From Hyphomicrobiales bacterium (GTDB lineage: Bacteria > Pseudomonadota > Alphaproteobacteria > Rhizobiales > Rhizobiaceae): a stretch of 64,000 nt of DNA. This document shows, in pieces, positions 8,210-16,703 of the stretch (position 1 is the first letter of the stretch; each line of letters opens with the position of its first letter). Made by a program: the position numbers and the translations under genes. Location of the stretch: positions 62,001-126,000 of the forward strand of contig UCKS01000028.1 in assembly GCA_900473045.1 (NCBI GenBank), in the 5' to 3' direction. The notes beneath the pieces are model-generated. The model did no database searches, was not told where the DNA came from, and saw nothing but the letters and a program-made list of their open reading frames with translations.

Positions 8210-9616
8210 CTACGCTGGCCGCGCCAAAAGCTTCCGCTCCCGTTTCAGGAAGATGAAGAAGCGCCAGGTGAGCGAGATGCTGGCGGCGGTAAGGCCAATC
8301 ACAAAGCCGTACCAGACGCCGACACCGCCGAAGCCGAAGTGGAAAGCCAGGACATAGGCGGCGACGAAGCCGATCGCCCAATAGGAGACCAGCGCCAGAA
8401 GCATCGGCACGGTGGTATCCTTCAGGCCGCGCAACATGCCGGCGGCCAGTGCCTGGACGCCATCGACCAGCTGGAAGGCACCGGCAATGACGATCAACGG
8501 GCCGGCATAGGCCAGCACCTGGGCCGCATCCGGCCGCTTGGTATCAAGATACATTGCTGCAAGCTCATGCGAAAACACTGCAAAAACGACGCTACCGATG
8601 AGCGCAAAGCCGCAACCGACGACAAAAACGGCGATCGCCGCCCGCTTGATGCCCTCGGCGTCGCGGCGGCCATGGGCAAGGCCGATGCGTACAGTCGCGA
8701 CCTGCGCCAGCCCGAGCGGCACCATGAAGGCGACAGAGGCAAACTGCAGCGCAATACCATGGGCGGCAAGCTCGACTGTGCCGATCATGCCCATTAAAAG
8801 CGAGGCAACGGTGAACAGGCTGACTTCGGCAAGGATGGTGACGGCGATCGGCAGGCCGAGCTTGACGACGTCCTTCAGCACCGGCCAGTCGGGCCGCCAG
8901 AAGCGCACGAAAATCTCGTAGGAACGGGTTTGCGGCTGCGCCTGGATATAGATGTAAAGCAGCACGAAGCTCAGCGTGTTGACGACGAGCGCCGAAATAC
9001 CGGCACCGACGATGCCGAGTGCCGGCGCGCCGAAATGGCCGTAGATGAAGATATAGCAAAGAACGGCATTGGTCAGCAGCACGATGATCGTCACGTAGAG
9101 GATGATGCCGGCGCGCTCCAGCGAGCTCAAGAAACCGCGCAGAACCATGAACAGCAGCGCCGGGAACATGCCCCAGAGCGCGATGTGCAGATAGCTTCCG
9201 GCAAGGGCTGCGACTTCCGGCTTCTGCCCCAGCATCAGCAGCACATGCTCGGCCTGCCACAGCACCGGCGCCATGATGACGCCATAGCCAAGCACCGCCC
9301 ACATGCCCATGCGCACGGCCCGGCGCACGGCGACGCGGTCGCCCCGGCCTTCGGCCTGCGCCACGATCGGCACGACGGCATTGGCAAAGCCCGAGCCGAA
9401 AATAAAGATGGTGAAGAACATCTGCGCGGCCAGAACCATTGCCGCAAGCTCGGTGGTGCCGAGACGGCCGACCATCAGCACGTCGGTGGCATGGATGGCG
9501 AACTGTGCCAGCTGGGCGCCAACGAAGGGCACGCCAAGCGCAATGGTGGCGCGATAATGCGCCGACCAGGAATTATCGGTGCGGACGCCCGTATCGACAG
9601 GGGTTGAAGTCAGCAT
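8210..9616 (-). CDS. MATE-family multidrug efflux transporter (NorM-like)
   Basis: This 468-residue integral membrane protein has about twelve membrane segments arranged as two MatE repeats. Typical motifs are GVPFVGAQLAQFAIHATDVLMVGRLGTTELAAM in the first repeat and KLGLPIAVTILAEVSLFTVASLLMG at the start of the second. The family exports cationic drugs and dyes by Na+ or H+ antiport. A TTG at 9739 could extend it by 41 residues without similarity to MATE proteins, so the ATG at 9616 was chosen. That ATG lacks a clear Shine-Dalgarno sequence. The TetA-like pump gene lies 171 bp upstream on the same strand. Confidence 0.93.
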   Translation of the reverse strand: MLTSTPVDTGVRTDNSWSAHYRATIALGVPFVGAQLAQFAIHATDVLMVGRLGTTELAAMVLAAQMFFTIFIFGSGFANAVVPIVAQAEGRGDRVAVRRAVRMGMWAVLGYGVIMAPVLWQAEHVLLMLGQKPEVAALAGSYLHIALWGMFPALLFMVLRGFLSSLERAGIILYVTIIVLLTNAVLCYIFIYGHFGAPALGIVGAGISALVVNTLSFVLLYIYIQAQPQTRSYEIFVRFWRPDWPVLKDVVKLGLPIAVTILAEVSLFTVASLLMGMIGTVELAAHGIALQFASVAFMVPLGLAQVATVRIGLAHGRRDAEGIKRAAIAVFVVGCGFALIGSVVFAVFSHELAAMYLDTKRPDAAQVLAYAGPLIVIAGAFQLVDGVQALAAGMLRGLKDTTVPMLLALVSYWAIGFVAAYVLAFHFGFGGVGVWYGFVIGLTAASISLTWRFFIFLKRERKLLARPA

Positions 9617-9787
9617 GATGAGGATAGGCCTTTGGCTTCGTCGCAACCGGTATGGGCCGCAAGACGGAAGATTGGGAAATAGAACACCCGTTTGAAAAGC
9701 ACCAGCCAGAACGGTGAAAGTGCTTATTTTTTCATCCAAACATCACAAAACTTGATCGTTTTTCGGGCGTCGGCAGCCAAAACCGGT

Positions 9788-11044
9788 TCAGGACGCCTGC
9801 ATGGCCGCAGATTCGGACTGGGTCTTCCCTGCCATCGGGCGAACCTTCAGAAGATAGACGGTCACCGCCAGAACGATAAAAACGGCGCCAAGCAGATAGG
9901 GCGCGCCGGCAAACCTGACGGTTGCTGTTGGCGCGGTGAAGATGCTGAAGATCTGCGCGAACATCAACGGTCCGAGGATCGTCGTGAAGCTGGAAATGCT
10001 CGACAGGGCGCCCTGCAATTCGCCCTGCGCCGACGGCGGCACCTTGGCCGAGGCGATGCTGCGCAAGGGCGGATCGGCAAGCGCCTCCAGGCAGGTGGCG
10101 ATGACGACCGCATAGACCATCCAGCCCTGGAAGGCCAAAGCATGGCCGATCAGGCCGAGCCCGGTGAAAATCAGCCCGACCGCGCCTGCCTTCCATTCGC
10201 CCAGAAGCGGAATGGCCTTGGGCAGGATGAAAAACATGACCAGCGCGCCGCAGATACCAAAGATGCCGAGCGACAGGCCGATCTGACCCTCGCTCCAATT
10301 GTAGCGATAGGAGGCCACAAACGACCAGACGGCGGGATAGACCGCATGCGCCTGCCAGAACAGGAAGAACACCAGAAGCACCCAGCCGATGCCGGGATAA
10401 TTGCGCATCTGCTTGATCGCGCCGAGCGGATTGGCGCGCTTCCATTCGAAGCGGCGGCGATTGTGGCGTTCCAGCGTTTCGGGCAGCAGGAACCAGGCGA
10501 GAGCAAAATTGACGAAGGACAGCGCGGCGGCGCCATAGAAGGGAATGCGCGGACCGAACTCGCCGAGCAGGCCGCCGAGAACGGGACCGAGCGCGAAACC
10601 CGTGCCGAAGGCGATGCCGATCAGTCCAAAATTCTTGGCCCGATTGGTATCATCGCTGACATCGGCGATATAGGCGGCGGCGGTGGAGAAGCTGGCGCCG
10701 CTGATACCGGCCAGCACCCGGCCGACAAACAGCATCCAGTAGGTCGTCGCGAGCGCGCAGATCAGATTGTCGAGTGCGAAGGTCAGCACCGAGGCCAGCA
10801 GGACCGGCCTGCGGCCGAAACGGTCGGACAGGTTGCCGATCAGCGGCGCGAAGATGAACTGCATGCCGGAATAGACCAGAAGCAGCCAGCCACCATCGAC
10901 GGCCGCCTCGCTGATCGTATCGCCCGTTAGTTCCTTCAGATAGGCAGGCAGCACCGGCACGATGATGGCGATGCCCATGACATCAAGGAACAGGATGAGG
11001 AAAACCAGAGACAGGCCACGCCGCGCTGACTTCGGATCGATCAT
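9788..11044 (-). CDS. TetA-like MFS drug:proton antiporter (12 TMS, tetracycline-type)
   Basis: This 418-residue MFS protein has the TetA (DHA1) features: MGIAIIVPVLPAYLKEL in TM1, the cytoplasmic motif A LIGNLSDRFGRRPVLL between TM2 and TM3, and the antiporter motif C GFALGPVLGGLLGEFGPRIPF in TM5. The resemblance to tetracycline-resistance pumps is close, but substrate specificity is unproven and no tetR gene lies beside it. The ATG at 11044 follows an AAGG ribosome site; longer in-frame starts up to 11224 seem unlikely. A palindrome about 100 bp upstream may be its operator. Confidence 0.9.
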   Translation of the reverse strand: MIDPKSARRGLSLVFLILFLDVMGIAIIVPVLPAYLKELTGDTISEAAVDGGWLLLVYSGMQFIFAPLIGNLSDRFGRRPVLLASVLTFALDNLICALATTYWMLFVGRVLAGISGASFSTAAAYIADVSDDTNRAKNFGLIGIAFGTGFALGPVLGGLLGEFGPRIPFYGAAALSFVNFALAWFLLPETLERHNRRRFEWKRANPLGAIKQMRNYPGIGWVLLVFFLFWQAHAVYPAVWSFVASYRYNWSEGQIGLSLGIFGICGALVMFFILPKAIPLLGEWKAGAVGLIFTGLGLIGHALAFQGWMVYAVVIATCLEALADPPLRSIASAKVPPSAQGELQGALSSISSFTTILGPLMFAQIFSIFTAPTATVRFAGAPYLLGAVFIVLAVTVYLLKVRPMAGKTQSESAAMQAS

Positions 11045-11143
11045 CGAACAAACCTTAATGGGCATCCGGCGGTGCGCGGATACAGAACGCGAACATGACA
11101 GGCAAATCGTCTGTATCGGAAAATTTTGACGGAAACAATACAT

Positions 11144-11159
11144 GAACATTTCAATGTTC
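11144..11159. promoter_or_regulatory. Inverted repeat upstream of the TetA-like gene (possible operator)
   Basis: GAACATT (11144-11150) and AATGTTC (11153-11159) form a perfect 7-bp inverted repeat with a two-base centre. A further half-site GAACATT lies at about 11169-11175. It sits 100 bp upstream of the efflux gene, and no regulator gene is adjacent. Operator function is inferred. Confidence 0.3.
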
Positions 11160-11316
11160 GTGATGATTGCTTCGGGAACATTGATGAGCGCGGCAGGCTC
11201 ATACCTTGGCCGGCTCCTCGGCAAATGGGCAAAAGACTTGGGCGATCAGCGCGATGCTCCTTATGCCGAAAGCGCGTCTGACCCTGGTGGCATGTGGAGC
11301 ATTTCAAACGATGCTT

Positions 11317-11640
11317 CTATTGCACATAGACGATCTTGCCGCCATTAAAGGCGGTCTGGATGCCGACGACATTGCGCAGTTGCACTCGCTTTTTCAGAAG
11401 GAAATTGTTGAGATAGGTGTTGGAGCGGATTTCGTCCTGCGCTTTGGCGATCGTCTGGGGCGAAGGATAGCGATAGGTCCGCGGCACCTGCTGCGTTTCG
11501 TCATCGTCGTCAACCTGGTCCTTGATGATGATGACGGTGATGCTGACCTGACCGGAACGCGCGTCCCTTGCGCTGGCGACACTGCCAAGCGACATGACCG
11601 CGATCAGGACGGCGAGTGAGAGCCTGATGAGTCTGCGCAT
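11317..11640 (-). CDS. Small secreted protein, tandem paralogue 3
   Basis: This 107-residue protein has a classical signal peptide (MRRLIRLSLAVLIAVMSLGSVASA). It is the last of three tandem related genes. The mature part contains VSITVIIIKD, then VPRTYRYPSPQTIAKAQDEIRSN, and ends NVVGIQTAFNGGKIVYVQ. The tail and the YRYPS block are nearly identical to the neighbouring paralogue (11784-12134). I do not recognise the family, and no catalytic motif or cysteine is evident. A periplasmic or extracellular location is inferred from the signal peptide. GAGGAG gives a good ribosome site before the ATG. Confidence 0.85.
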   Translation of the reverse strand: MRRLIRLSLAVLIAVMSLGSVASARDARSGQVSITVIIIKDQVDDDDETQQVPRTYRYPSPQTIAKAQDEIRSNTYLNNFLLKKRVQLRNVVGIQTAFNGGKIVYVQ

Positions 11641-11783
11641 GTTTCACTCCTCGAAGGCGGGCGCTTGCCGCGGACAGCAGCCGGTCACAGGCCGGCGCTA
11701 CAACAGGTAACGGCCGGATGCGCGCGTTAGTTTCGCCGCTGCGGAACTATGTTCGTGCAAAAAAAACGCAGGTGCCACGCGGA

Positions 11784-12134
11784 TCATCGCACATAGACGA
11801 TCTTGCCGCCGTTGAAGGCGGTCTGGACGCCGGTGACGTTGCGCGCCGGAATGCCACGGCGCTGCAGGGCGGCGCGAATGTTGGGGGTGTTGCGGATTTC
11901 TTCCTGGCCCCTGGCATAGGTCTGCGCCGACGGATAGCGGTAGGTTCGCGGTACCTGCTGGAAATCGTCCGGGCCGATATAATCGCGGATGATGATGACC
12001 GTAACCCGGGGGTTGGTATTGGCGGCCTGACGGGCCGTCTGTGCCCTCTGGGCATAGGCCGTACCCGTCGCCAAACCCGCAGCAAGCGGCGCCAGAAGGG
12101 CTGCGGTGAGAACAAGCGTGACGATCTTCTTCAC
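11784..12134 (-). CDS. Small secreted protein, tandem paralogue 2
   Basis: This 116-residue protein starts at GTG 12134 behind a strong AAGGAGAAAG ribosome site. A signal peptide runs to about AYAQ (residue 29). The mature region has VTVIIIRDYIGPDD, VPRTYRYPSAQTYARGQEEI and the tail NVTGVQTAFNGGKIVYVR, matching both neighbours. It is closest to paralogue 3. Function is unknown. The family resembles small rhizobial periplasmic proteins that often occur in clusters, but I cannot name a Pfam domain with confidence. The genes lie 50-150 bp apart on one strand, each with its own ribosome site. Confidence 0.85.
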   Translation of the reverse strand: MKKIVTLVLTAALLAPLAAGLATGTAYAQRAQTARQAANTNPRVTVIIIRDYIGPDDFQQVPRTYRYPSAQTYARGQEEIRNTPNIRAALQRRGIPARNVTGVQTAFNGGKIVYVR

Positions 12135-12190
12135 TGTCTTTCTCCTTCAGGAAACGCTGTTGCAACGTCTTGCGCCGCAACGTGCCGATA

Positions 12191-12526
12191 TCATCGTGCG
12201 TAGATGATCTTGCTGCCATCCAGTGCAGTTTGAATGGCAAGGACATTGTGCGGCCGGATGTTGCGGCGTTCAAGCGACGCCTTGATCACCGGATTGGCGG
12301 CAATTTCGGCCTGTGCCCGCGCCCGCGTTTCGGCCGACGGATCGCGGAAGATGGCCGGCGCGCGATCACCACCGCGATCACCCGATCTGACCATGACGAC
12401 GGCGATGCCGGGTTCCATGGGATGACCGAACAGAATCGTACCGAGCGTTTCGGTTGCCGATGCGGGCGCAACGGCCGATAGCGTGAGCGCCGCAGCCGCA
12501 AATGTCAGGGTGATGATGTTCCGCAT
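12191..12526 (-). CDS. Small secreted protein, tandem paralogue 1
   Basis: This 111-residue protein is the most divergent of the three. It has a signal peptide MRNIITLTFAAAALTLSAVAPASA, then IAVVMVRSGDRGGDRAPAIF, a helix with ETRARAQAEIAANPVIKASLERRNI, and the shared tail NVLAIQTALDGSKIIYAR. It is probably the first gene of the tandem set, reading leftward, with an AAGGAGA ribosome site before the ATG. Function is unknown; the shared hydrophobic strand, central helix and C-terminal hairpin-like strand pair suggest one small conserved fold. Confidence 0.83.
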   Translation of the reverse strand: MRNIITLTFAAAALTLSAVAPASATETLGTILFGHPMEPGIAVVMVRSGDRGGDRAPAIFRDPSAETRARAQAEIAANPVIKASLERRNIRPHNVLAIQTALDGSKIIYAR

Positions 12527-12701
12527 GTTGGTCTCCTTCGCTGACTGTCCGGCATGTCCGGTTTTCCTGCCAGCCTCCGTCTCATAGGGGAGATATAGGT
12601 TGTCCCGTCGCTTTTGCGATTGGCGGCACTACGCTGGGCGAAACTTTTTAAGCCGGTGATGGGAAAATGGCGCGTCCGAGAGGGGACGCGCCGGATGCCA
12701 T

Positions 12702-13637
12702 TCAGATGTCGCTGTTGAACGTATCGCAGGCAGACAGTTTGCCGCTGTCGAAGCCGCGCTTGAACCAGGTCGAGCGCTGCGCCGAGGTGCCATGGTTGAA
12801 ACTCTCGGGAACGACATAGCCCTGGGTGCGCTTCTGCAGCGTATCGTCACCGATCTGGGTGGCGGCGTTCAGCGCTTCTTCAAGGTCACCCTGCTCGAGA
12901 AGACCTTTCTGCTCGGTATACTTGCCCCAGATACCGGCGAAGCAATCCGCCTGCAGTTCTACCCGCACCGACATCTGGTTGGAATCGGCCTCGCTCATGC
13001 GCTGGCGCTGGGCGTTGACCTTCGGCAGGATGCCGAGCAGGTTCTGGACGTGATGGCCAACCTCGTGGGCAATGACATAAGCCTCGGCGAAATCGCCTGA
13101 TGCGCCGAATTTCTTAGCCAGTTCATCGAAGAAGGCCATGTCGAGATAGACCTTCTGGTCGCCGGGGCAATAGAACGGGCCGCTGGCCGACGACGCCGTG
13201 CCGCAGGCCGAATTGATGCCGTCGCGGAAAAGCACCAGCTTCGGCTCGACATAGGTCTCGCCGCTCGCCTGGAAGATGCCGTTCCAGGTGTCTTCGGTCT
13301 CGGCCAGCACGGTGGAGACGAAGGCTTTGGTTTCCTCCTCCTGCGCCGAGCCCTGAGGCGAGGCGGATTGCGTCTGCTCATAGCCGGACTGCCCGGTCGA
13401 TTGACCGCCATCAAGCACCTGCAAGAGGTCGATGCCGACCATCTTGAGACCGAAATAGATGACGACGAGGAAGATGATCGTGCCGATGCTCATGCCGCCG
13501 CCACGGCCACCACCGCCGGTCGGAAGGCGGAAACCGCCGCCTCGGCCGAACGGATTGCCGCCCATGCCGCCCCGCACCGGACCCGCTCCGCGCTCGTCCT
13601 CGACATTGCCCGATTGGCGCCGGCCTTTCCATTCCAT
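12702..13637 (-). CDS. Membrane-anchored neutral zinc metallopeptidase (YpfJ family)
   Basis: This 311-residue protein begins with a Gly/Arg-rich cytoplasmic stretch, then a single membrane anchor near residues 50-70 (MSIGTIIFLVVIYFGLKMVG). A periplasmic peptidase-like domain follows. It carries the HEXXH zinc site HEVGHHVQ plus surrounding family motifs (ACGTASSASGPFYCPGDQKVYLD and ELQADCFAGIW, where the Glu is the likely third ligand). Activity of the family is poorly characterised. The ATG at 13637 has GGAG upstream. The gene is 175 bp from the secreted paralogue cluster on the same strand and divergent from the alcohol dehydrogenase gene. Confidence 0.92.
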   Translation of the reverse strand: MEWKGRRQSGNVEDERGAGPVRGGMGGNPFGRGGGFRLPTGGGGRGGGMSIGTIIFLVVIYFGLKMVGIDLLQVLDGGQSTGQSGYEQTQSASPQGSAQEEETKAFVSTVLAETEDTWNGIFQASGETYVEPKLVLFRDGINSACGTASSASGPFYCPGDQKVYLDMAFFDELAKKFGASGDFAEAYVIAHEVGHHVQNLLGILPKVNAQRQRMSEADSNQMSVRVELQADCFAGIWGKYTEQKGLLEQGDLEEALNAATQIGDDTLQKRTQGYVVPESFNHGTSAQRSTWFKRGFDSGKLSACDTFNSDI

Positions 13638-13824
13638 GATCTGGTCTCCACGTCTTAGCCGCTGCGGCTATCAAGCTTTTTCAAAAGCATATAACGCGCC
13701 AGATGCGATTTTGTACAAGACCAAAACGACAAAGTTTTTCACCCGCTAAAATTCAAACCGGCCGTTGGCAGGCGGCGATACGGCGTGCCAGTATGGCCGT
13801 CATTGTTTTGGGAGGAACGCGCCT

Positions 13825-14880
13825 ATGAAAGCCATGCGTCTGGAATCGATCGGCAATCTCTTCGTGCGCGAGATCGAGACGCCCGTTCCCGGGCCGGACG
13901 ACCTGTTGGTACGGGTCGAGGCCTGCGGCATCTGCGGCACCGACCGCCACCTCCTGCACGGCGAGTTTCCCTCGACACCACCCGTCACCCTCGGCCATGA
14001 ATTCTGCGGCATCGTCGAAGCTATCGGCGCAGAGGTGAAGGGGTTTAAACCTGGCGCCCGCATCACCGGCGACCCGAACATTTCCTGCGGCCGCTGCCCG
14101 CAATGCCAGGCCGGCCGGGTCAATCTCTGCCGTAACCTCAAGGCCATCGGCATCAGCCGTGACGGCGGCTTTGCCGATTATGTCATCGTGCCGCAGAAGC
14201 AGGCCTTCGAAATCCCGCTCGACATGCCCGCAGCGCACGGGGCCTTTTGCGAACCGCTTGCCTGCTGCCTGCACGGCATCGACATCGCCGAAATCAAGGC
14301 GGGCGCGTCGGTGGTGGTGCTCGGTGGCGGCGTCATCGGCCTGTTGACAGTGCAACTGGCACGGCTGGCCGGTGCGACCACCGTCATTCTCTCGACCCGG
14401 CAGGAAGCCAAACGCAAACTCGCCGAGGAACTCGGCGCGACGGCAAGCATCGACCCTTCGAACGGCGATCTCATCGAAGCAATCACCGGGCCGGGCGGTC
14501 TTGTTCCCGGTGGCGTCGATGTGGTGATCGAATGCGCCGGTGTCGCCGAAACGGTCGAGCAATCGACACGGCTTGCCAAAGCCGGCGGCACCGTCGTCAT
14601 TCTCGGTGTGATGGCGCAGGGCGAAACGGTTCGGATCGAGCCGTTCGATATTCTCTTCCGGGAACTGAGGGTGCTTGGCTCGTTCATCAATCCCTTCACC
14701 CACCGCCGTGCTGCCGATCTGGTGGCCTCCGGCGTCATCAATGTGGAAAAGCTGATCTCACGCACCATCACTCTGGAGGAAGCACCGGAGGTGATCCGCA
14801 ATCCGCCGGCCGCAGGCGAGGTCAAGGTGCTGGTGATGGCAACGGCCGGTTCAGGTGTGATCGACGACAGGTCCGCCTGA
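13825..14880 (+). CDS. Zinc-dependent medium-chain alcohol dehydrogenase
   Basis: This 351-residue MDR enzyme has catalytic zinc ligands in CGICGTDRHLLHGE and GHEFCG. Structural-zinc cysteines lie in NISCGRCPQCQAGRVNLCRN. An NAD(P) Rossmann motif VVVLGGGVIGLL follows. The pattern is closest to sorbitol/threonine-type polyol dehydrogenases, but the substrate cannot be fixed. The ATG at 13825 follows GGGAGGAAC; an upstream in-frame extension to 13765 is unlike the family. No sugar transporter or regulator is adjacent, so a catabolic pathway cannot be inferred from context. Confidence 0.92.
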   Translation: MKAMRLESIGNLFVREIETPVPGPDDLLVRVEACGICGTDRHLLHGEFPSTPPVTLGHEFCGIVEAIGAEVKGFKPGARITGDPNISCGRCPQCQAGRVNLCRNLKAIGISRDGGFADYVIVPQKQAFEIPLDMPAAHGAFCEPLACCLHGIDIAEIKAGASVVVLGGGVIGLLTVQLARLAGATTVILSTRQEAKRKLAEELGATASIDPSNGDLIEAITGPGGLVPGGVDVVIECAGVAETVEQSTRLAKAGGTVVILGVMAQGETVRIEPFDILFRELRVLGSFINPFTHRRAADLVASGVINVEKLISRTITLEEAPEVIRNPPAAGEVKVLVMATAGSGVIDDRSA

Positions 14881-14980
14881 CTGCGGCAGTTCGACCGGAA
14901 GGGCCGGATTTCGAGAAACCGGATCTTGAACCGTGCTACAATTGCCAATGGGCAATCGATGTCCGGAAGGAATCTATCCG

Positions 14981-15439
14981 ATGATCTTGAAAGAGATGAC
15001 CAGCGAGGACTGCGTCGACGTCCTCTCGCGGGGCCATATTGCCCATCTTGCCTGCGCCAAGGACAATCGCCCTTATGTCGTGCCGATCCAGTACGCGTTC
15101 GAATCCCCCAGCCTCTACGGCTTTTCGATGCAGGGGCAGAAAATAGACTGGCTGCGCGCCAACCCGCTGGTCTGCATTCAGGTCGGCGAAATCAAGGACA
15201 ACGAGGCATGGCGCAGTGTCGTCGTCGAAGGACGCTACGAGGAATTTCCGGACGATGAACGTTGGCACAACGAGCGGCTGCATGCGTGGTCGCTGTTGGA
15301 AAAACGCGGCAACTGGTGGGAGCCCGGCTCATTAAAGCCCGGACCGTCTGCGGCCGGCGGTAAAAACACCACACCGGTATTCTTTGCCGTCCATATCGAC
15401 AGCGTCACCGGACGGCAGTCCGTCCCCGGCGAGAATTGA
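14981..15439 (+). CDS. Pyridoxamine 5'-phosphate oxidase-like flavin-binding protein
   Basis: This 152-residue split-barrel protein shows MTSEDCVDVLSRGHIAHLAC followed by RPYVVPIQYAFESPSLYGFS, the usual FMN-binding half of the PNPOx-like superfamily. WRSVVVEGRYEEF completes the barrel. Such proteins reduce or bind flavins, F420 or haem; this one lacks full PdxH length. The ATG at 14981 follows GGAAGGAA. It lies 100 bp after the alcohol dehydrogenase gene on the same strand and is convergent with the histidine kinase gene. Confidence 0.87.
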   Translation: MILKEMTSEDCVDVLSRGHIAHLACAKDNRPYVVPIQYAFESPSLYGFSMQGQKIDWLRANPLVCIQVGEIKDNEAWRSVVVEGRYEEFPDDERWHNERLHAWSLLEKRGNWWEPGSLKPGPSAAGGKNTTPVFFAVHIDSVTGRQSVPGEN

Positions 15440-15460
15440 CACCGCCGGAAGACACCAGCT

Positions 15461-16534
15461 CTAAGCTGCTTCGGGCAGGCGCGAGGTGAAGGTGGCGCGG
15501 GTGATCGACACCGACGTGCCTTCGGCGCCGGTTGTCGTCTCAATCTGCGCCGCCAGCTGCTTGACCAGTGCCTGGACGATCGCCGTCCCCAGTCCGCCGC
15601 CCGGTTTGGGCACCGAGAGAACATCTTTTCCGACGCCGTTGTCCGCGACGACCAGTTTCCAGTCGGCGCCGTTGACCTCGTAGGATACCAAGATCGACGC
15701 TTCGGCTTTGAGCGCGGGAAAGGCGTATTTGATGGCGTTAATGACCAGCTCGGTGACGATCAGCCCGAGGCTGACGGCCTGGTCGGAGCCGATCTGGCCA
15801 TTCTGCGCCAGCACCTTGATGTCTATCGGCTGGCTTTCGCCGGTCATCGACGACGACAGGCTGCCGCAGAGCTTTTCGAGATAGGAACCAACCTCGATCC
15901 TATCGATGCCGCCGGTCACATGCAGGTGGCGCTGCACCTCGGCAACCGACATCACCCTTTGATGCGCATCCTGCAAGTCACGGCGGGTTTCCTCCGACGT
16001 CACTGCGCGTGCCTTCAGCAGAAGAATGCTGGCGATGATCTGCAGGCTGTTGGCGACACGGTGCCGCATTTCCTCCAGCAACACGCCTTTCTGGCGCAGC
16101 AGGTCCTGAGTACGCTCATGCAGGATTTCCTTTTCGCGCTCGATGGCGCGGCGGGCACTGATATCGGTGAAGGCCAGCAGGATCGTCGTGCCGGAGCCTT
16201 CGCCGTAAACCACCTGGCGTGCGTTGAGCAGCATGGTCCTACGGCCAAGACCGGGGAAATCATGCTCGACCTCGAAGCCATCCATGGCTGTTTGCGCCGG
16301 AATGATCGTTTCCAAGAGCAGACGCAGCGCCGGTATATCCCACTGGCCATCGCCGAGCGTGTAGAGCAGCCGCCCATGGGTATCCTCGGCCGTCACCTTG
16401 AATGTCTCAAAGAAGGAACGGCTGGCGGCGAGCACATGGAAGCGTTTATCCAGCACCAGAAGCGGGTCATGGATGGTATTGACGATCGCCTGGGCAAGCG
16501 TTTCCGCGTCTTCGAGATTTTGAAAATTGATCAT
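15461..16534 (-). CDS. PAS-containing HisKA_2-type sensor histidine kinase
   Basis: This cytoplasmic kinase has 357 residues. A PAS domain occupies residues 5-130 (AIVNTIHDPLLVLDKRFHVLAASRSFF, followed by a PAC-like LLAFTDISARRAIEREKE). The HisKA_2 dimerisation box EEMRHRVANSLQIIASILLL supplies the phospho-acceptor H158. The HATPase domain has an N box (VTELVINAIKYAF) and G boxes (VADNGVGKD, GGGLGTAIVQALV). This class is abundant in alphaproteobacteria and often feeds the PhyR general stress pathway or light/redox sensing. No response regulator is adjacent. A TTG start at 16576 is possible; neither start has a good ribosome site. Confidence 0.88.
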   Translation of the reverse strand: MINFQNLEDAETLAQAIVNTIHDPLLVLDKRFHVLAASRSFFETFKVTAEDTHGRLLYTLGDGQWDIPALRLLLETIIPAQTAMDGFEVEHDFPGLGRRTMLLNARQVVYGEGSGTTILLAFTDISARRAIEREKEILHERTQDLLRQKGVLLEEMRHRVANSLQIIASILLLKARAVTSEETRRDLQDAHQRVMSVAEVQRHLHVTGGIDRIEVGSYLEKLCGSLSSSMTGESQPIDIKVLAQNGQIGSDQAVSLGLIVTELVINAIKYAFPALKAEASILVSYEVNGADWKLVVADNGVGKDVLSVPKPGGGLGTAIVQALVKQLAAQIETTTGAEGTSVSITRATFTSRLPEAA

Positions 16535-16703
16535 CTGGTCGCGCCGTTCTGGACTGGCCGGCCGCACTTCAGGCAAGGCAGCGTCGCGTCCAAGCTTGTC
16601 CTATACGCAATTTAAGCGGGAGTCGCCTTTCATCTTGAACCGCCGCACGATCCCCGCTTCAAAATTGCGCGAGATAATCTTGCGGCGGTGGAGCGCGTCT
16701 GGA

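Noticed and set aside
11142-11348. 68-codon frame upstream of the TetA-like gene
   Set aside because: No ribosome site, no recognisable domain, and it overlaps the 3' end of a secreted paralogue gene.
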